Shown here in pieces: positions 1 through 6,318 of a DNA stretch of 6,748 nucleotides; the first letter of the stretch is position 1, and each line of letters opens with the position of its first letter. The notes below the pieces were generated by a model that ran no database searches, was not told the DNA's origin, and saw only the letters and a list, made by a program, of their open reading frames with translations. The stretch covers positions 1-6,748 of the forward strand of contig SKOQ01000231.1 in NCBI GenBank assembly GCA_007119985.1. Direction: 5' to 3'. The position numbers were made by a program, and so were the translations under genes. The stretch comes from Marinospirillum sp. Its GTDB lineage: Bacteria; Pseudomonadota; Gammaproteobacteria; Pseudomonadales; Halomonadaceae.

Positions 1-66
1 AGCTGGGGCATCATGGCGATTGATTACGCGCCGTTGACCCGCATCAAGACCTGTGGGTCCATGTGA
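1..66 (+). CDS. 3' end of an unidentified protein (partial)
   Basis: An open frame enters from the left edge and ends at a TGA at 64-66, giving a C-terminal tail of 21 residues (SWGIMAIDYAPLTRIKTCGS then M). The tail is too short to assign to a family with confidence. The 'APLTRI' stretch vaguely recalls the last strand of histidine-phosphatase-fold proteins, but this is only an impression. The gene runs in the same direction as the FliL-family gene that follows after a gap of about 126 nt. I see no terminator hairpin in that gap, so the two could be co-transcribed. Confidence 0.5.
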   Translation, partial: SWGIMAIDYAPLTRIKTCGSM

Positions 67-177
67 CACAGTAAGAGAAGTCAGTATCTCAAACCGTCTT
101 TTTTACAACTCTTTGTGTGTTGCGCTGGTGTTGTTTAAAGGAAGTTTATACACTGGCGCCAAGAATAATTCTGCGTG

Positions 178-183
178 AGAGGG
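178..183 (+). promoter_or_regulatory. Ribosome binding site deciding the FliL-like start
   Basis: AGAGGG lies 9 nt before the ATG at 193. It also lies just inside the longer frame that would begin with GTG at 175. This placement favours ATG 193, which also puts the signal peptide directly at the N-terminus. Confidence 0.6.
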
Positions 184-192
184 AAACAGTCT

Positions 193-588
193 ATGCGGTT
201 ACGTGTTATTTACCTGTTACTGGCTTTAAGCTTGCTACTGGCCCCCCTGCCGACCTTGGCCAACTCAGGTGAAGTCATTTACGTGCCGATTAGCCCTTTT
301 GTGACGAACTACGGTGGTCCAGGGCGACTGAAGTATGTGAAGGTCGATATGACGTTGATGGTGACTGGTGTACGTAATGCGCAGGTGATCGAAAACAACC
401 TTCCTTTGGTCCGTAACACTGTTGTCATGAACCTATCCCGCCAAAGCGAAAATAACGTGGTGACCCCGCGCGGACAAGAGCGTATACGCCAGCAACTACT
501 GGATGATTTGCGCCATGTGTTAGAAACACAGGTGGGTGCGCCTCTGGTCGATGAAGTGCTGTTCACCAATTTTATTTATCAAAACTGA
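193..588 (+). CDS. FliL-family flagellar basal-body-associated protein, exported short form
   Basis: This 131-residue protein is probably periplasmic and associated with the flagellar motor. FliL proteins sit next to the stator around the basal body and influence motor output and swarming. Residues 5-22 are a hydrophobic signal segment after MRLR, with a plausible signal-peptidase site after TLA (A23). The mature part has the FliL pattern: an 'YVPISPFVTNYG' strand, the 'LKYVKVDMTLMV' strand, 'NLPLVRNTVVMNLSRQ', a helix starting 'TPRGQERIRQQLLDDL', and a closing 'VDEVLFTNFIYQ' strand. Classical FliL keeps an uncleaved N-terminal anchor and lies in the fliLMNOPQR operon. This copy is shorter, looks cleaved and stands outside that operon, so it is likely a second paralogue. 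The longer GTG start at 175 is less likely because the ribosome site would fall inside the gene. The family call is good; the exact role is inferred. Confidence 0.85.
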   Translation: MRLRVIYLLLALSLLLAPLPTLANSGEVIYVPISPFVTNYGGPGRLKYVKVDMTLMVTGVRNAQVIENNLPLVRNTVVMNLSRQSENNVVTPRGQERIRQQLLDDLRHVLETQVGAPLVDEVLFTNFIYQN

Positions 589-619
589 TCAGTAGAATGA
601 TCTGTGCCTATTACAGCGA

Positions 620-654
620 AGGCAGCCGTGTTGAAATGGCTGCCTGACTTTTTT
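620..654 (+). terminator. Rho-independent terminator after the FliL-like gene
   Basis: A 7-bp perfect stem, GGCAGCC at 621-627 with GGCTGCC at 638-644 (plus an A-T pair outside it), closes a 10-nt loop. A short TGAC and a T-run at 649-654 follow. It ends plus-strand transcription. The T-run touches the stop codon of the convergent diguanylate cyclase gene. Read on the minus strand the hairpin has no U-tract, so it is at best a weak terminator for that operon. Confidence 0.75.
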
Positions 655-2098
655 ATTGGCGCTGAGATAGGTTAAATATCGAGCCGCTCCTGTCTGGGGC
701 TGCTTTTCTCCATCGATTTCGTCCTGCCGCCTTAGCTTGATACATGGCCTGATCGGCTGCATGGATCAAGGTATGCTTCTCTGTGGCATCCTGAGGGGCC
801 TGACTGATTCCAATTGAGACGCCAATCTGTACCTGGTGTTCGGCTAGTTGAAAGGGCTGAGTGAGCGCATCAATAATCCTTTGGGCCAGCTGGCTGGCGA
901 GGTCTGGATGGCTAGGATGCTCTAGCAGAATCAAAAACTCATCTCCACCCAAGCGTCCCAAGGTATCTTGCTGGCGAATCAGATGCCCGAGCCGCTCACC
1001 AACCCGCTTTAACAGTTGATCTCCCATCGCATGGCCTAGCTGGTCGTTGACCTCTTTAAAGTGATCGAGATCCATAAACAGAAGCGCCAGCGGGCGCTGA
1101 TCTGCCAAAGCTAGGGTGATGCGCCGCTCGATCAGGCTGCGATTGGGCAGGCCAGTGAGTGCATCGTGATCTGCTTGATGCTGCACCGAGCGTTGTTGCG
1201 CTTCGAGTTCTTCGGCCTGGCTGACGGCATCTTCAAGCAAGGGACGTAGCACGCGTGCGAGTAAAAAGGCGCAGCTGGTTAAAAGGAGTAACAGGGCGAG
1301 GAGTGGCCAGATCAACTGCCGGAGGCTAAAACGACGTATCTCTTGCTGCGCCTGAATCAGTTCAAGGCTAAACAGAGGCGAATTCAACGGCGCGCTGAGC
1401 CGATGCTGGCGATGGCTGGATTCAGGGCTGAGCTCAATCAAGCCAGATGCAGAGGCCGCCCAACGTTGTTCTTGTTGAGTATCGAGCAGACTGAGCTGAC
1501 CTTCTGGATGAATAGGTTGGAGGGCTTCAATGAGGGGCTCTAGCTCCACAAGAAGCCAGTCTGTGCCGATGTATTGATCTTCTTCTTGCAGCGGTGTCGC
1601 GATCAGCCAATAACGTAACTGGTGAGTATCGCTGATGAAATAGCTGGTCGGCCGTGTCTCCCTAGCTGGATATTGGCTTGCCTCTAGAGGGAAATCGGGT
1701 TGTTGACCAAGCTGCACAACAGGAATGCCTTGCTGATCAAAGCGAATTAAGCCTTGCAGCCTGTTTGATGATTCAAGCGCATCACTGAGGCGTGGCGCGC
1801 TGAAGGCCTGTAGCTCAGCCAGGCTCAACTCTTGTTGGTGATAGGCTAGTAGGCGTCGCCGCACTTCAGTACGGCTGGCGAGCTGAGCTGCGAGAGCGTG
1901 ATACTGTTCAAACAGCTGATCAACCAACAGGGCTTGGGTCTGCAACTGATGCTGACTGCTCTGCAACAGATTGGCGCGGACAGCTTGATAGAGCGGCCAG
2001 CTGGTGATGGCGCCTATCAATAAACCGGTGATCAGCACACCGCTCAAGCTGATCAGCAGGACACGCTGCTTGATGACGCTAAAGGAAGATGGACTCAT
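653..2098 (-). CDS. Membrane-anchored GGDEF diguanylate cyclase with periplasmic sensor domain
   Basis: This protein is predicted to make c-di-GMP from two GTP at the inner membrane. Numbered from a GTG at 2101 (482 aa), it has a transmembrane segment at about 13-33, a large periplasmic region at about 34-262, a second membrane segment at about 264-284, a short Glu/Gln-rich linker helix at about 288-312, and a GGDEF domain at about 312-466. The active site is complete: GGDEF at 385-389 and the metal aspartate D344 in 'FMDLDHFK'. An RxxD inhibitory site (R376-D379) lies the canonical five residues before GGDEF, so product inhibition is expected. There is no EAL or HD-GYP domain. The periplasmic part is unassigned; 'LIRFDQQGIPVV' and 'YFISD' are Cache-like hints. 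GTG 2101 and ATG 2098 are adjacent possible starts. The AGGG at 2107-2110 is 8 nt from the ATG, so I prefer 2098. It is the third gene of the orn-rsgA operon, beginning about 10 nt after the rsgA stop, so translational coupling is likely. Confidence 0.92.
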   Translation of the reverse strand: MSPSSFSVIKQRVLLISLSGVLITGLLIGAITSWPLYQAVRANLLQSSQHQLQTQALLVDQLFEQYHALAAQLASRTEVRRRLLAYHQQELSLAELQAFSAPRLSDALESSNRLQGLIRFDQQGIPVVQLGQQPDFPLEASQYPARETRPTSYFISDTHQLRYWLIATPLQEEDQYIGTDWLLVELEPLIEALQPIHPEGQLSLLDTQQEQRWAASASGLIELSPESSHRQHRLSAPLNSPLFSLELIQAQQEIRRFSLRQLIWPLLALLLLLTSCAFLLARVLRPLLEDAVSQAEELEAQQRSVQHQADHDALTGLPNRSLIERRITLALADQRPLALLFMDLDHFKEVNDQLGHAMGDQLLKRVGERLGHLIRQQDTLGRLGGDEFLILLEHPSHPDLASQLAQRIIDALTQPFQLAEHQVQIGVSIGISQAPQDATEKHTLIHAADQAMYQAKAAGRNRWRKAAPDRSGSIFNLSQRQ

Positions 2099-2108
2099 CA
2101 CCGATGCC

Positions 2109-3146
2109 CTAGCTCTGTAAAGAAGCGACCAGATGATGGTAGCTTTGGAAGCGGCTGGCGGAGATGCGGCCTTCAGTGACCGCAGTTTGTAAGGCGCAAC
2201 CTGGGTCCTGTTGATGCTTGCAGTCTCTAAAGCGGCACTGGCCTAAATAGGGTTCAAACTCACGAAATCCAGCCGCAATTTCCTGCGGCGTCAGAAAGCC
2301 AAGCGAGAACTCGCGTATCCCTGGTGAATCAATTAACTGCCCGCCTTCCGCAAAATGAAAGAGGCGTGCTGTCGTCGTGGTGTGGCGTCCTTTACGGGTA
2401 TCTGCAGAGAGGGCACCAACACGCAGATCGACGCCGGGCAGCAAAGCATTAATCAGCGAGCTTTTCCCCACGCCTGATTGACCAACAAATACGCTCACCT
2501 GATCTTTTAGCTGAGCCTTTAACGCTTGCAGTGCTGTTTCTTCATAGGCTGAAGTGGGCAGCAGAGTATAACCGAGCTGGGTATAGACATCGAGCAGGTG
2601 ACGGACCTTAGCTTGGCGCTCGGTTTCCATCTTGCCCTCTTGCATCAAATCCCATTTATTGAGCAGTAGGATCGGCGTAATGCCAGTATGTTCAGCAGCC
2701 ACCAGATAACGATCAATCAGATTGGCAAAGGGTTCAGGTTCGGGGGCGATGACCAGTAGCAGTTGATCCACATTGGCGGCGATGGCCTTCATCACGCCAC
2801 GCATATCAGGACGTGCAAGCAGTGATCGGCGCTCTTGGCGGGCTTCGACAACACCTATGCCCTGTGGCTCTTGGTGCGGCCGCCAGCTCACCTGATCACC
2901 GGTGACCAGCTGATCCACCTTCGCGCGCAGGTGGCAGAGCTGTTTGATTCTGGGTTCTTCGAGGCTTTCAACTTCGACCTGACGCCCAAAATGGGCCGTA
3001 ATCAGGCCAAGCTGTAGTTCACAATATTGACCTTCGGCAAAGTGTTCGCTGACCTGCTCGTCTTGGCGTAAGGCACGTTGGTTGCGTTCGTTTTGGATTT
3101 TATCGACACGCCATTGCTGTTGGCGGCTGAGTTTGCGTTTACTCAT
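2109..3146 (-). CDS. rsgA: Small-subunit ribosome biogenesis GTPase RsgA
   Basis: RsgA (YjeQ) is a cytoplasmic, circularly permuted GTPase that acts late in 30S subunit assembly and is stimulated by the ribosome. The 345 residues match the family length. They comprise a basic N-terminus (MSKRKLSRQQQWRV), an OB-fold at about 40-110, and GTPase motifs in permuted order: G4 NKWD at 163-166, G5 'TSA' at 198-200, P-loop GQSGVGKS at 222-229, switch region 'KGRHTTTT' at 252-259, and G3 DSPG at 273-276. A C-terminal zinc-binding set follows, C304, C309, H311 and C317. All key residues are present. Its ATG overlaps the orn stop as ATGA, so the two are translationally coupled. The pairing of rsgA with orn is known in pseudomonads and relatives, where motAB often lies nearby; here a diguanylate cyclase follows instead. 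Confidence 0.97.
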   Translation of the reverse strand: MSKRKLSRQQQWRVDKIQNERNQRALRQDEQVSEHFAEGQYCELQLGLITAHFGRQVEVESLEEPRIKQLCHLRAKVDQLVTGDQVSWRPHQEPQGIGVVEARQERRSLLARPDMRGVMKAIAANVDQLLLVIAPEPEPFANLIDRYLVAAEHTGITPILLLNKWDLMQEGKMETERQAKVRHLLDVYTQLGYTLLPTSAYEETALQALKAQLKDQVSVFVGQSGVGKSSLINALLPGVDLRVGALSADTRKGRHTTTTARLFHFAEGGQLIDSPGIREFSLGFLTPQEIAAGFREFEPYLGQCRFRDCKHQQDPGCALQTAVTEGRISASRFQSYHHLVASLQS

Positions 3147-3703
3147 TGGGCAGGTGTACGAATAAAGTGCTCACGATAAAAGCGTAGTTCGGCAACTGAT
3201 TCACGGATGTCATCGAGTGCTAGGTGGGTGTTCTGCTTTTTAAACTGGGCAGGTAAATTTGGCATCCAGCGTTTCGCTAATTCCTTCAAGGTAGAAACAT
3301 CCAGATTGCGATAATGGAAGAAGGCTTCTAGCTCGGGCATTTCATACTGCATAAAGCGCCGATCTTGATGCACGCTGTTACCACACATCGGGCTGGCACC
3401 TGCGGCGACATATTGACGTAAAAAATCCAGTGTTGCGACTTCGGCTTCTCGTGTGCTGATGTGGCTGGTTTGCACTCGGGCCGTCAGGCCAGAGGCGCCA
3501 TGGGTGTTCACGCACCATTCATCCATGGCGTCGAGGAGGCTCTGGGGCTGGTGGATCGCCATGACCGGGCCCTCAGCCAAGATATTAAGATCGCTGTCTG
3601 TGACCAGCGTGGCAATCTCAATAATGCGCTCTTTTTCTGGATCTAAGCCCGTCATTTCTAAATCTATCCAGATGAGGTGCGCGGGTGGGGTGGCTTCAGA
3701 CAT
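3143..3703 (-). CDS. orn: Oligoribonuclease
   Basis: Orn is a cytoplasmic 3'-5' exoribonuclease of the DEDDh family. It clears RNA dinucleotides at the end of mRNA decay and degrades pGpG, the linear product of c-di-GMP hydrolysis. The 186 residues match the usual length of about 180. Catalytic residues are intact: D14 and E16 in 'WIDLEMTGLDP', D114 in 'GNSVHQDRRF', and H160 and D165 in 'HLALDDI'. The conserved 'FHYRNLDVSTLKELAKRW' block is also present. The start ATG at 3703 has a good ribosome site (AGGAG about 9 nt upstream). It is the first gene of the orn-rsgA-GGDEF operon; its TGA overlaps the rsgA ATG. In gammaproteobacteria loss of Orn commonly raises pGpG and c-di-GMP, which makes the downstream cyclase noteworthy. 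Confidence 0.97.
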   Translation of the reverse strand: MSEATPPAHLIWIDLEMTGLDPEKERIIEIATLVTDSDLNILAEGPVMAIHQPQSLLDAMDEWCVNTHGASGLTARVQTSHISTREAEVATLDFLRQYVAAGASPMCGNSVHQDRRFMQYEMPELEAFFHYRNLDVSTLKELAKRWMPNLPAQFKKQNTHLALDDIRESVAELRFYREHFIRTPAQ

Positions 3704-3751
3704 CGGCCGTTTCTCCTTGGGTCAAAACATCTTGTCAGCGTTCGACTGAGC

Positions 3752-3760
3752 ATAGTAACA
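3752..3760 (-). promoter_or_regulatory. Candidate extended -10 promoter for the orn operon
   Basis: Read on the minus strand the sequence is TGTTACTAT: a TG-N element joined to a -10-like TACTAT hexamer. It lies about 50 nt before the orn ATG. No good -35 hexamer sits 16-18 nt upstream, which is tolerated for extended -10 promoters. The call rests on motif match only. Confidence 0.4.
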
Positions 3761-3852
3761 GAGGCGCGAAAAACGCGGAACTTTTACTGGGCGGATTTTA
3801 ACAACAGAGGGGCGCTCTTTTTTATCACCTAAGCCGTAAAACCCCGTCATTC

Positions 3853-3874
3853 AGAGGCTGTCGCAAAAGCCTCT
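3853..3874. repeat. 22-bp perfect inverted repeat between the GAF gene and orn
   Basis: AGAGGCT at 3853-3859 pairs with AGCCTCT at 3868-3874 around an 8-nt loop (GTCGCAAA). It begins about 18 nt beyond the GAF-protein stop codon and could act as a 3' hairpin for that transcript. Neither strand has a U-tract directly after it, so it is not a standard intrinsic terminator. One arm with its flank resembles the terminal repeat of the foldback element at the right end of the window, so it may be a remnant of a mobile or repeat family. Confidence 0.5.
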
Positions 3875-3891
3875 TTAGGGCGGCGAGGATG

Positions 3892-4353
3892 TCAAAGATA
3901 AAGCTGTAACAGCTCACTGACCCAATCTGCATGATGCTGTAATAACTCTCTGTGGGTTGGCGTAAATTGATGCGGTGTCGCATAGGCGACGCTAAGGCTA
4001 CCAACACGCTGGTTGAGCAAATACAGCGGAACGCCCAAATAGCTGCGTAAACCCAGCGCTGAAGCAAAATCAGGCTGCATATCCTGTGGAAGCAGCTGTA
4101 GGTCTTGGATGATGATGTGCTCGCCAGGAATCATCAGAGGGAAGCCGCATAAGGCATCCTCAAGCAGCAGGCGCTGTTCACGTGCAAAGGGATAAAAAAG
4201 GTGCAGGTGCTGGCCTTCTCTCAACCCAACAGCGGCCAGATCACTCTCCATTTCTTTTTGGCACTGCTGGGCGACTTTCGACAGGCTGGAAGCGCAGATA
4301 GCCGCCAACTGGGGGGTTAATAACTCAAAAAAAGCATGGGTGTTGGGCGGCAT
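3892..4353 (-). CDS. Stand-alone GAF-domain protein
   Basis: A cytoplasmic protein of 153 residues made almost entirely of one GAF domain (core about 60-150), with no signal peptide, membrane segment or output domain. GAF marks are 'DALCGFPLMIPGEHIIIQD' at about 66-84, then 'LGVPLYLLNQRVGSLSVAYATPHQFT' at about 106-131, then a closing helix. GAF domains bind small ligands such as cyclic nucleotides or tetrapyrroles, or serve as dimer and redox sensors; the ligand here cannot be told. It is not an obvious free-methionine-R-sulfoxide reductase, because the characteristic cysteine-bearing motif of that GAF family is not seen, although C20, C31 and C69 are present. ATG 4353 has GGAG 8 nt upstream. 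The gene lies upstream of orn on the same strand, separated by 188 nt with a hairpin and a separate candidate promoter, so it is probably its own unit. Confidence 0.75.
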   Translation of the reverse strand: MPPNTHAFFELLTPQLAAICASSLSKVAQQCQKEMESDLAAVGLREGQHLHLFYPFAREQRLLLEDALCGFPLMIPGEHIIIQDLQLLPQDMQPDFASALGLRSYLGVPLYLLNQRVGSLSVAYATPHQFTPTHRELLQHHADWVSELLQLYL

Positions 4354-4410
4354 AGATGAAACTCCACGTCTGTTGCTGGCTCATCCGTGCAACCTTGGGC
4401 AGAGGGACGC

Positions 4411-4416
4411 TATAAT
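4411..4416 (+). promoter_or_regulatory. Candidate -10 box for serB, overlapping a divergent -10
   Basis: A perfect TATAAT lies in the divergent region about 155 nt before the serB ATG, which would give a 5' leader of roughly 147 nt. The complementary strand shows TATTAT at 4412-4417, so the same AT block could serve the divergent GAF gene. No strong -35 hexamer is visible for either direction, so an activator or a weak promoter is possible. Confidence 0.4.
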
Positions 4417-4498
4417 AGGCCGTATTGGAATTGGGTTGAGTGATCCTTGTGGCCAGATCAACACGGCTTAGCAGCACTCTCCTGATGAATTTTTTATT

Positions 4499-4502
4499 GG
4501 AG
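4499..4502 (+). promoter_or_regulatory. Ribosome binding site for a leader ORF upstream of serB
   Basis: GGAG lies 8 nt before the GTG at 4511 and far (about 67 nt) from the serB ATG. It is the only convincing Shine-Dalgarno sequence in the serB leader. TCTCC at 4478-4482 could pair with GGAGA at 4499-4503 and mask it, but that stem is only 5 bp. Confidence 0.4.
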
Positions 4503-4510
4503 AAATTAGA

Positions 4511-4573
4511 GTGAAGTATAGATGCTGGCTCGGTTTCTGCCTTACTTTTTCACACTGGATCACACCTAGATGA
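4511..4573 (+). CDS. Putative 20-residue leader peptide coupled to serB
   Basis: A GTG-initiated frame of 20 codons, VKYRCWLGFCLTFSHWITPR, ends in TGA at 4571-4573, which overlaps the serB ATG at 4570-4572 as ATGA. It has a good ribosome site (GGAG, 8 nt spacing), whereas serB itself has none; only a weak GGA sits about 10 nt before its ATG. This suggests that ribosomes finishing the leader start serB. It has one Ser codon, so it does not look like a serine-run attenuator, and I see no attenuator hairpin. The peptide is too short for family recognition and could be a chance ORF; the overlap and ribosome site are what favour it. Confidence 0.35.
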   Translation: MKYRCWLGFCLTFSHWITPR

Positions 4574-5838
4574 AGACTCAGGATCGCAGTATCGTTTTGA
4601 TTAATGTTTCTGGCCCAGACCGCCCCGGCATCACTTCCGCCATGACCGAAATCTTGGCGACTTATGGGGTGAACATCCTCGATATTGGACAGGCAGTGAT
4701 TCACGACACCTTGGCTTTGGGTTTGCTTGCTCAGCTCTCGCCGCAAGCCCAGAATTCTCCTGTCCTACAAGAACTGCTTTTTAAAGCGCACGAGTGGGGG
4801 ATGCAGATACGCTTCACGCCGGTCACGGATGCCAGTTATGAGCAGTGGGTTGGTGGGCAGGGGAAGAAGCGCTATATCGTGACTTTGCTGGGGCCACAGA
4901 TTACCGCGCATCAGATTGCGCGCGTGACCCAAACGGTTGCGGCCAATGGGTTGAATATTGATCGTATCCACCGTTTATCGGGTCGCGTGAGCTTGCAGCA
5001 GTTAGATCAGCCACGACGCGCCTGTGTTGAGTTTTCCGTGCGAGGTGAAGTCGATGACCCCGCTGAGCTGCGCCGCCATTTTCTGGCTTTGGCCGGTGAA
5101 CTGGAAATCGATATCGCCGTGCAAGAAGACAATATTTATCGCCGTAATCGCCGCTTGGTCGTGTTTGATATGGATTCAACGCTGATCGAAGCGGAGGTCA
5201 TTGATGAGCTGGCGCGAGAAGCTGGTGTGGGCGAGCAGGTGGCTGAGATTACAGAGCGCGCTATGTGTGGCGAGCTGGACTTCAATGAGAGTTTTAAAGC
5301 GCGAGTCGCCTTGCTCAAGGGCCTTGATGCGCAGGTTTTAGAACGCATAGCACAGCGCTTGCCGATTACCGAAGGGGCGGAGCAGTTGGTGCGTACGTTG
5401 AAGCGCTTGGGTTATCGCACGGCCATTTTATCAGGTGGCTTTACCTATTTTGGTGAATATCTACAGGCGAAGCTGGGCATTGATGAGGTCCATGCCAACG
5501 ATCTGGAAATAGAAAATGGCCGCGTGACCGGCCGCGTGACTGGCCGAATAGTGGATGGTCAGCGTAAAGCAGAACTACTGCAAGAAATTGCGGCACAAGA
5601 GGGCATCAATCTCGATCAATCCATTGCGGTTGGCGATGGTGCGAATGACTTACCTATGCTGGGTTTGGCTGGGCTGGGCATCGCTTTTCGTGCTAAGCCT
5701 TTGGTGCGTCAAACTGCACGCCATGCGCTATCGACCTTGGGTTTAGATGCCATCCTCTATCTGATTGGTTTCTCAGATCGTGATCTGGCAGAAACGGCCT
5801 ATCAAGAAGCCCAATTGAAGCAAAACGCAAAACTGTGA
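4570..5838 (+). CDS. serB: Phosphoserine phosphatase SerB, long form with ACT-like N-terminus
   Basis: SerB hydrolyses O-phospho-L-serine to serine, the last step of serine biosynthesis, in the cytoplasm. The 422 residues fit the long form known from Pseudomonas and mycobacteria. Two ACT-like regulatory regions lie at about 6-90 ('VLINVSGPDRPGITSAMTEILATYGVNILDIGQ') and about 101-185, followed by a HAD phosphatase domain at about 195-400. HAD motifs are complete: DMDST at 200-204 (nucleophile D200, acid/base D202), 'ILSGG' at 286-290, K333, and GDGAND at 355-360. The ACT region suggests amino-acid feedback control. The start is fixed, because an in-frame TAG lies immediately upstream of ATG 4570. 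Initiation probably depends on the overlapping leader ORF. The 3' end overlaps the GIY-YIG gene as GTGA, indicating an operon. Residues 317-324 are a perfect GRVTGRVT duplication. Confidence 0.97.
   Translation: MKTQDRSIVLINVSGPDRPGITSAMTEILATYGVNILDIGQAVIHDTLALGLLAQLSPQAQNSPVLQELLFKAHEWGMQIRFTPVTDASYEQWVGGQGKKRYIVTLLGPQITAHQIARVTQTVAANGLNIDRIHRLSGRVSLQQLDQPRRACVEFSVRGEVDDPAELRRHFLALAGELEIDIAVQEDNIYRRNRRLVVFDMDSTLIEAEVIDELAREAGVGEQVAEITERAMCGELDFNESFKARVALLKGLDAQVLERIAQRLPITEGAEQLVRTLKRLGYRTAILSGGFTYFGEYLQAKLGIDEVHANDLEIENGRVTGRVTGRIVDGQRKAELLQEIAAQEGINLDQSIAVGDGANDLPMLGLAGLGIAFRAKPLVRQTARHALSTLGLDAILYLIGFSDRDLAETAYQEAQLKQNAKL
5518..5546 (+). repeat. 12-bp in-frame tandem repeat inside serB
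   Basis: GGCCGCGTGAC followed by C or T is repeated twice, then GGCCG, about 2.4 copies. It is in frame and encodes GRVT-GRVT-GR at residues 317-326. It lies between HAD motif II and the conserved lysine. The repeat adds four residues without disturbing catalytic motifs. Confidence 0.8.
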
Positions 5839-6206
5839 AATCAGCTTCTTCGTCTTGCTGGTGGATCTATGTGATTCGCCAAGCACAGGGTGCGCTTTAT
5901 ACGGGGATTACGCTCGATGTAGAGCGGCGCTTTGCTGAACATCAGGCGAATGGCCCGAAGACAGCTAAGGCCTTGCGTGGCCGTGGGCCTTTAGAGTTGG
6001 TTTTTGCTGTCCCAGTGGGCTCACATCGTTCTGCTCTTCAGGCGGAAGGGCGTATTAAAAAGCTCAAACGCAGCGCTAAGTTAGCCTTCATTGAGCAGGG
6101 TCACCTCCCTGTGCAATGGCAAGAAGAAACAACGCAAAATCTACTTGACGCGGCTGGGGAAATAGATCAGTCTAGGACTCGTAGGCAGCAAGGTAGCAAA
6201 GAGTAG
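5835..6206 (+). CDS. GIY-YIG nuclease-family protein (YhbQ/UPF0213-like)
   Basis: A small cytoplasmic protein of 123 residues with a single GIY-YIG fold at about 9-90. The paired motif is present as 'IYVIR' (Y12) and 'YTGIT' (Y22, G24). The helix 'DVERRFAEH' follows (R32, H36), and then a likely catalytic glutamate E71 in 'ALQAEGRIKKLKR'. The expected catalytic residues look intact, so nuclease activity is plausible. Stand-alone members of this family are linked to DNA repair or handling, but the role is poorly defined. The start is GTG at 5835, overlapping the serB stop as GTGA; there is no strong ribosome site, so translation is probably coupled to serB. The tail after about residue 95 is polar and Gln/Arg-rich and extends beyond the usual length of about 100 residues. 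No terminator follows before the cold-shock gene. Confidence 0.88.
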   Translation: MKSASSSCWWIYVIRQAQGALYTGITLDVERRFAEHQANGPKTAKALRGRGPLELVFAVPVGSHRSALQAEGRIKKLKRSAKLAFIEQGHLPVQWQEETTQNLLDAAGEIDQSRTRRQQGSKE

Positions 6207-6281
6207 TGTCGTAACAAGGTTGTCATCGAATCATCGGTAACATCAGTTCGTCATGAGTACTATCTTGATTCCCGCATCACC

Positions 6282-6299
6282 GAGTATCTGCGAATACTC
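6282..6299 (+). promoter_or_regulatory. Perfect 6-bp hairpin in the leader of the cold-shock gene
   Basis: GAGTAT at 6282-6287 pairs with ATACTC at 6294-6299 around a 6-nt loop (CTGCGA). An A-rich run follows, and the ribosome site is 20 nt downstream. Leaders of cspA-family genes are known for structure that changes with temperature. This stem could take part, or mark the 3' end of the serB transcript, though it lacks a U-tract. Confidence 0.35.
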
Positions 6300-6318
6300 A
6301 AAAAATCAACAAAGAAAT

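Noticed and set aside
154..174. Sigma-54-like TGGC...GC pattern before the FliL-like gene
   Set aside because: The spacing between the GG and GC elements is about 16 nt instead of about 10, so it does not fit a -24/-12 promoter.
3806..3823. AGAG/CTCT stem followed by a T-run on the plus strand, possible small RNA terminator
   Set aside because: The stem is only 4 bp, and no plus-strand transcript or promoter is evident in this region.
3825..4067. Minus-strand open frame of 80 codons
   Set aside because: It overlaps the GAF gene in another frame, has no recognisable domain, and reads as a shadow of it.
3892..4353. GAF protein as free-methionine-R-sulfoxide reductase
   Set aside because: The size is similar, but the conserved cysteine-containing motif of that enzyme family is not seen.
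4423..4511. Transcription attenuator or riboswitch in the serB leader
   Set aside because: The T-run at 4490-4495 has no stable hairpin before it, the leader peptide has a single serine codon, and no known riboswitch core is visible.
4468..4746. Antisense open frame across the serB start
   Set aside because: It is complementary to well-supported SerB coding sequence and shows no protein-family features.
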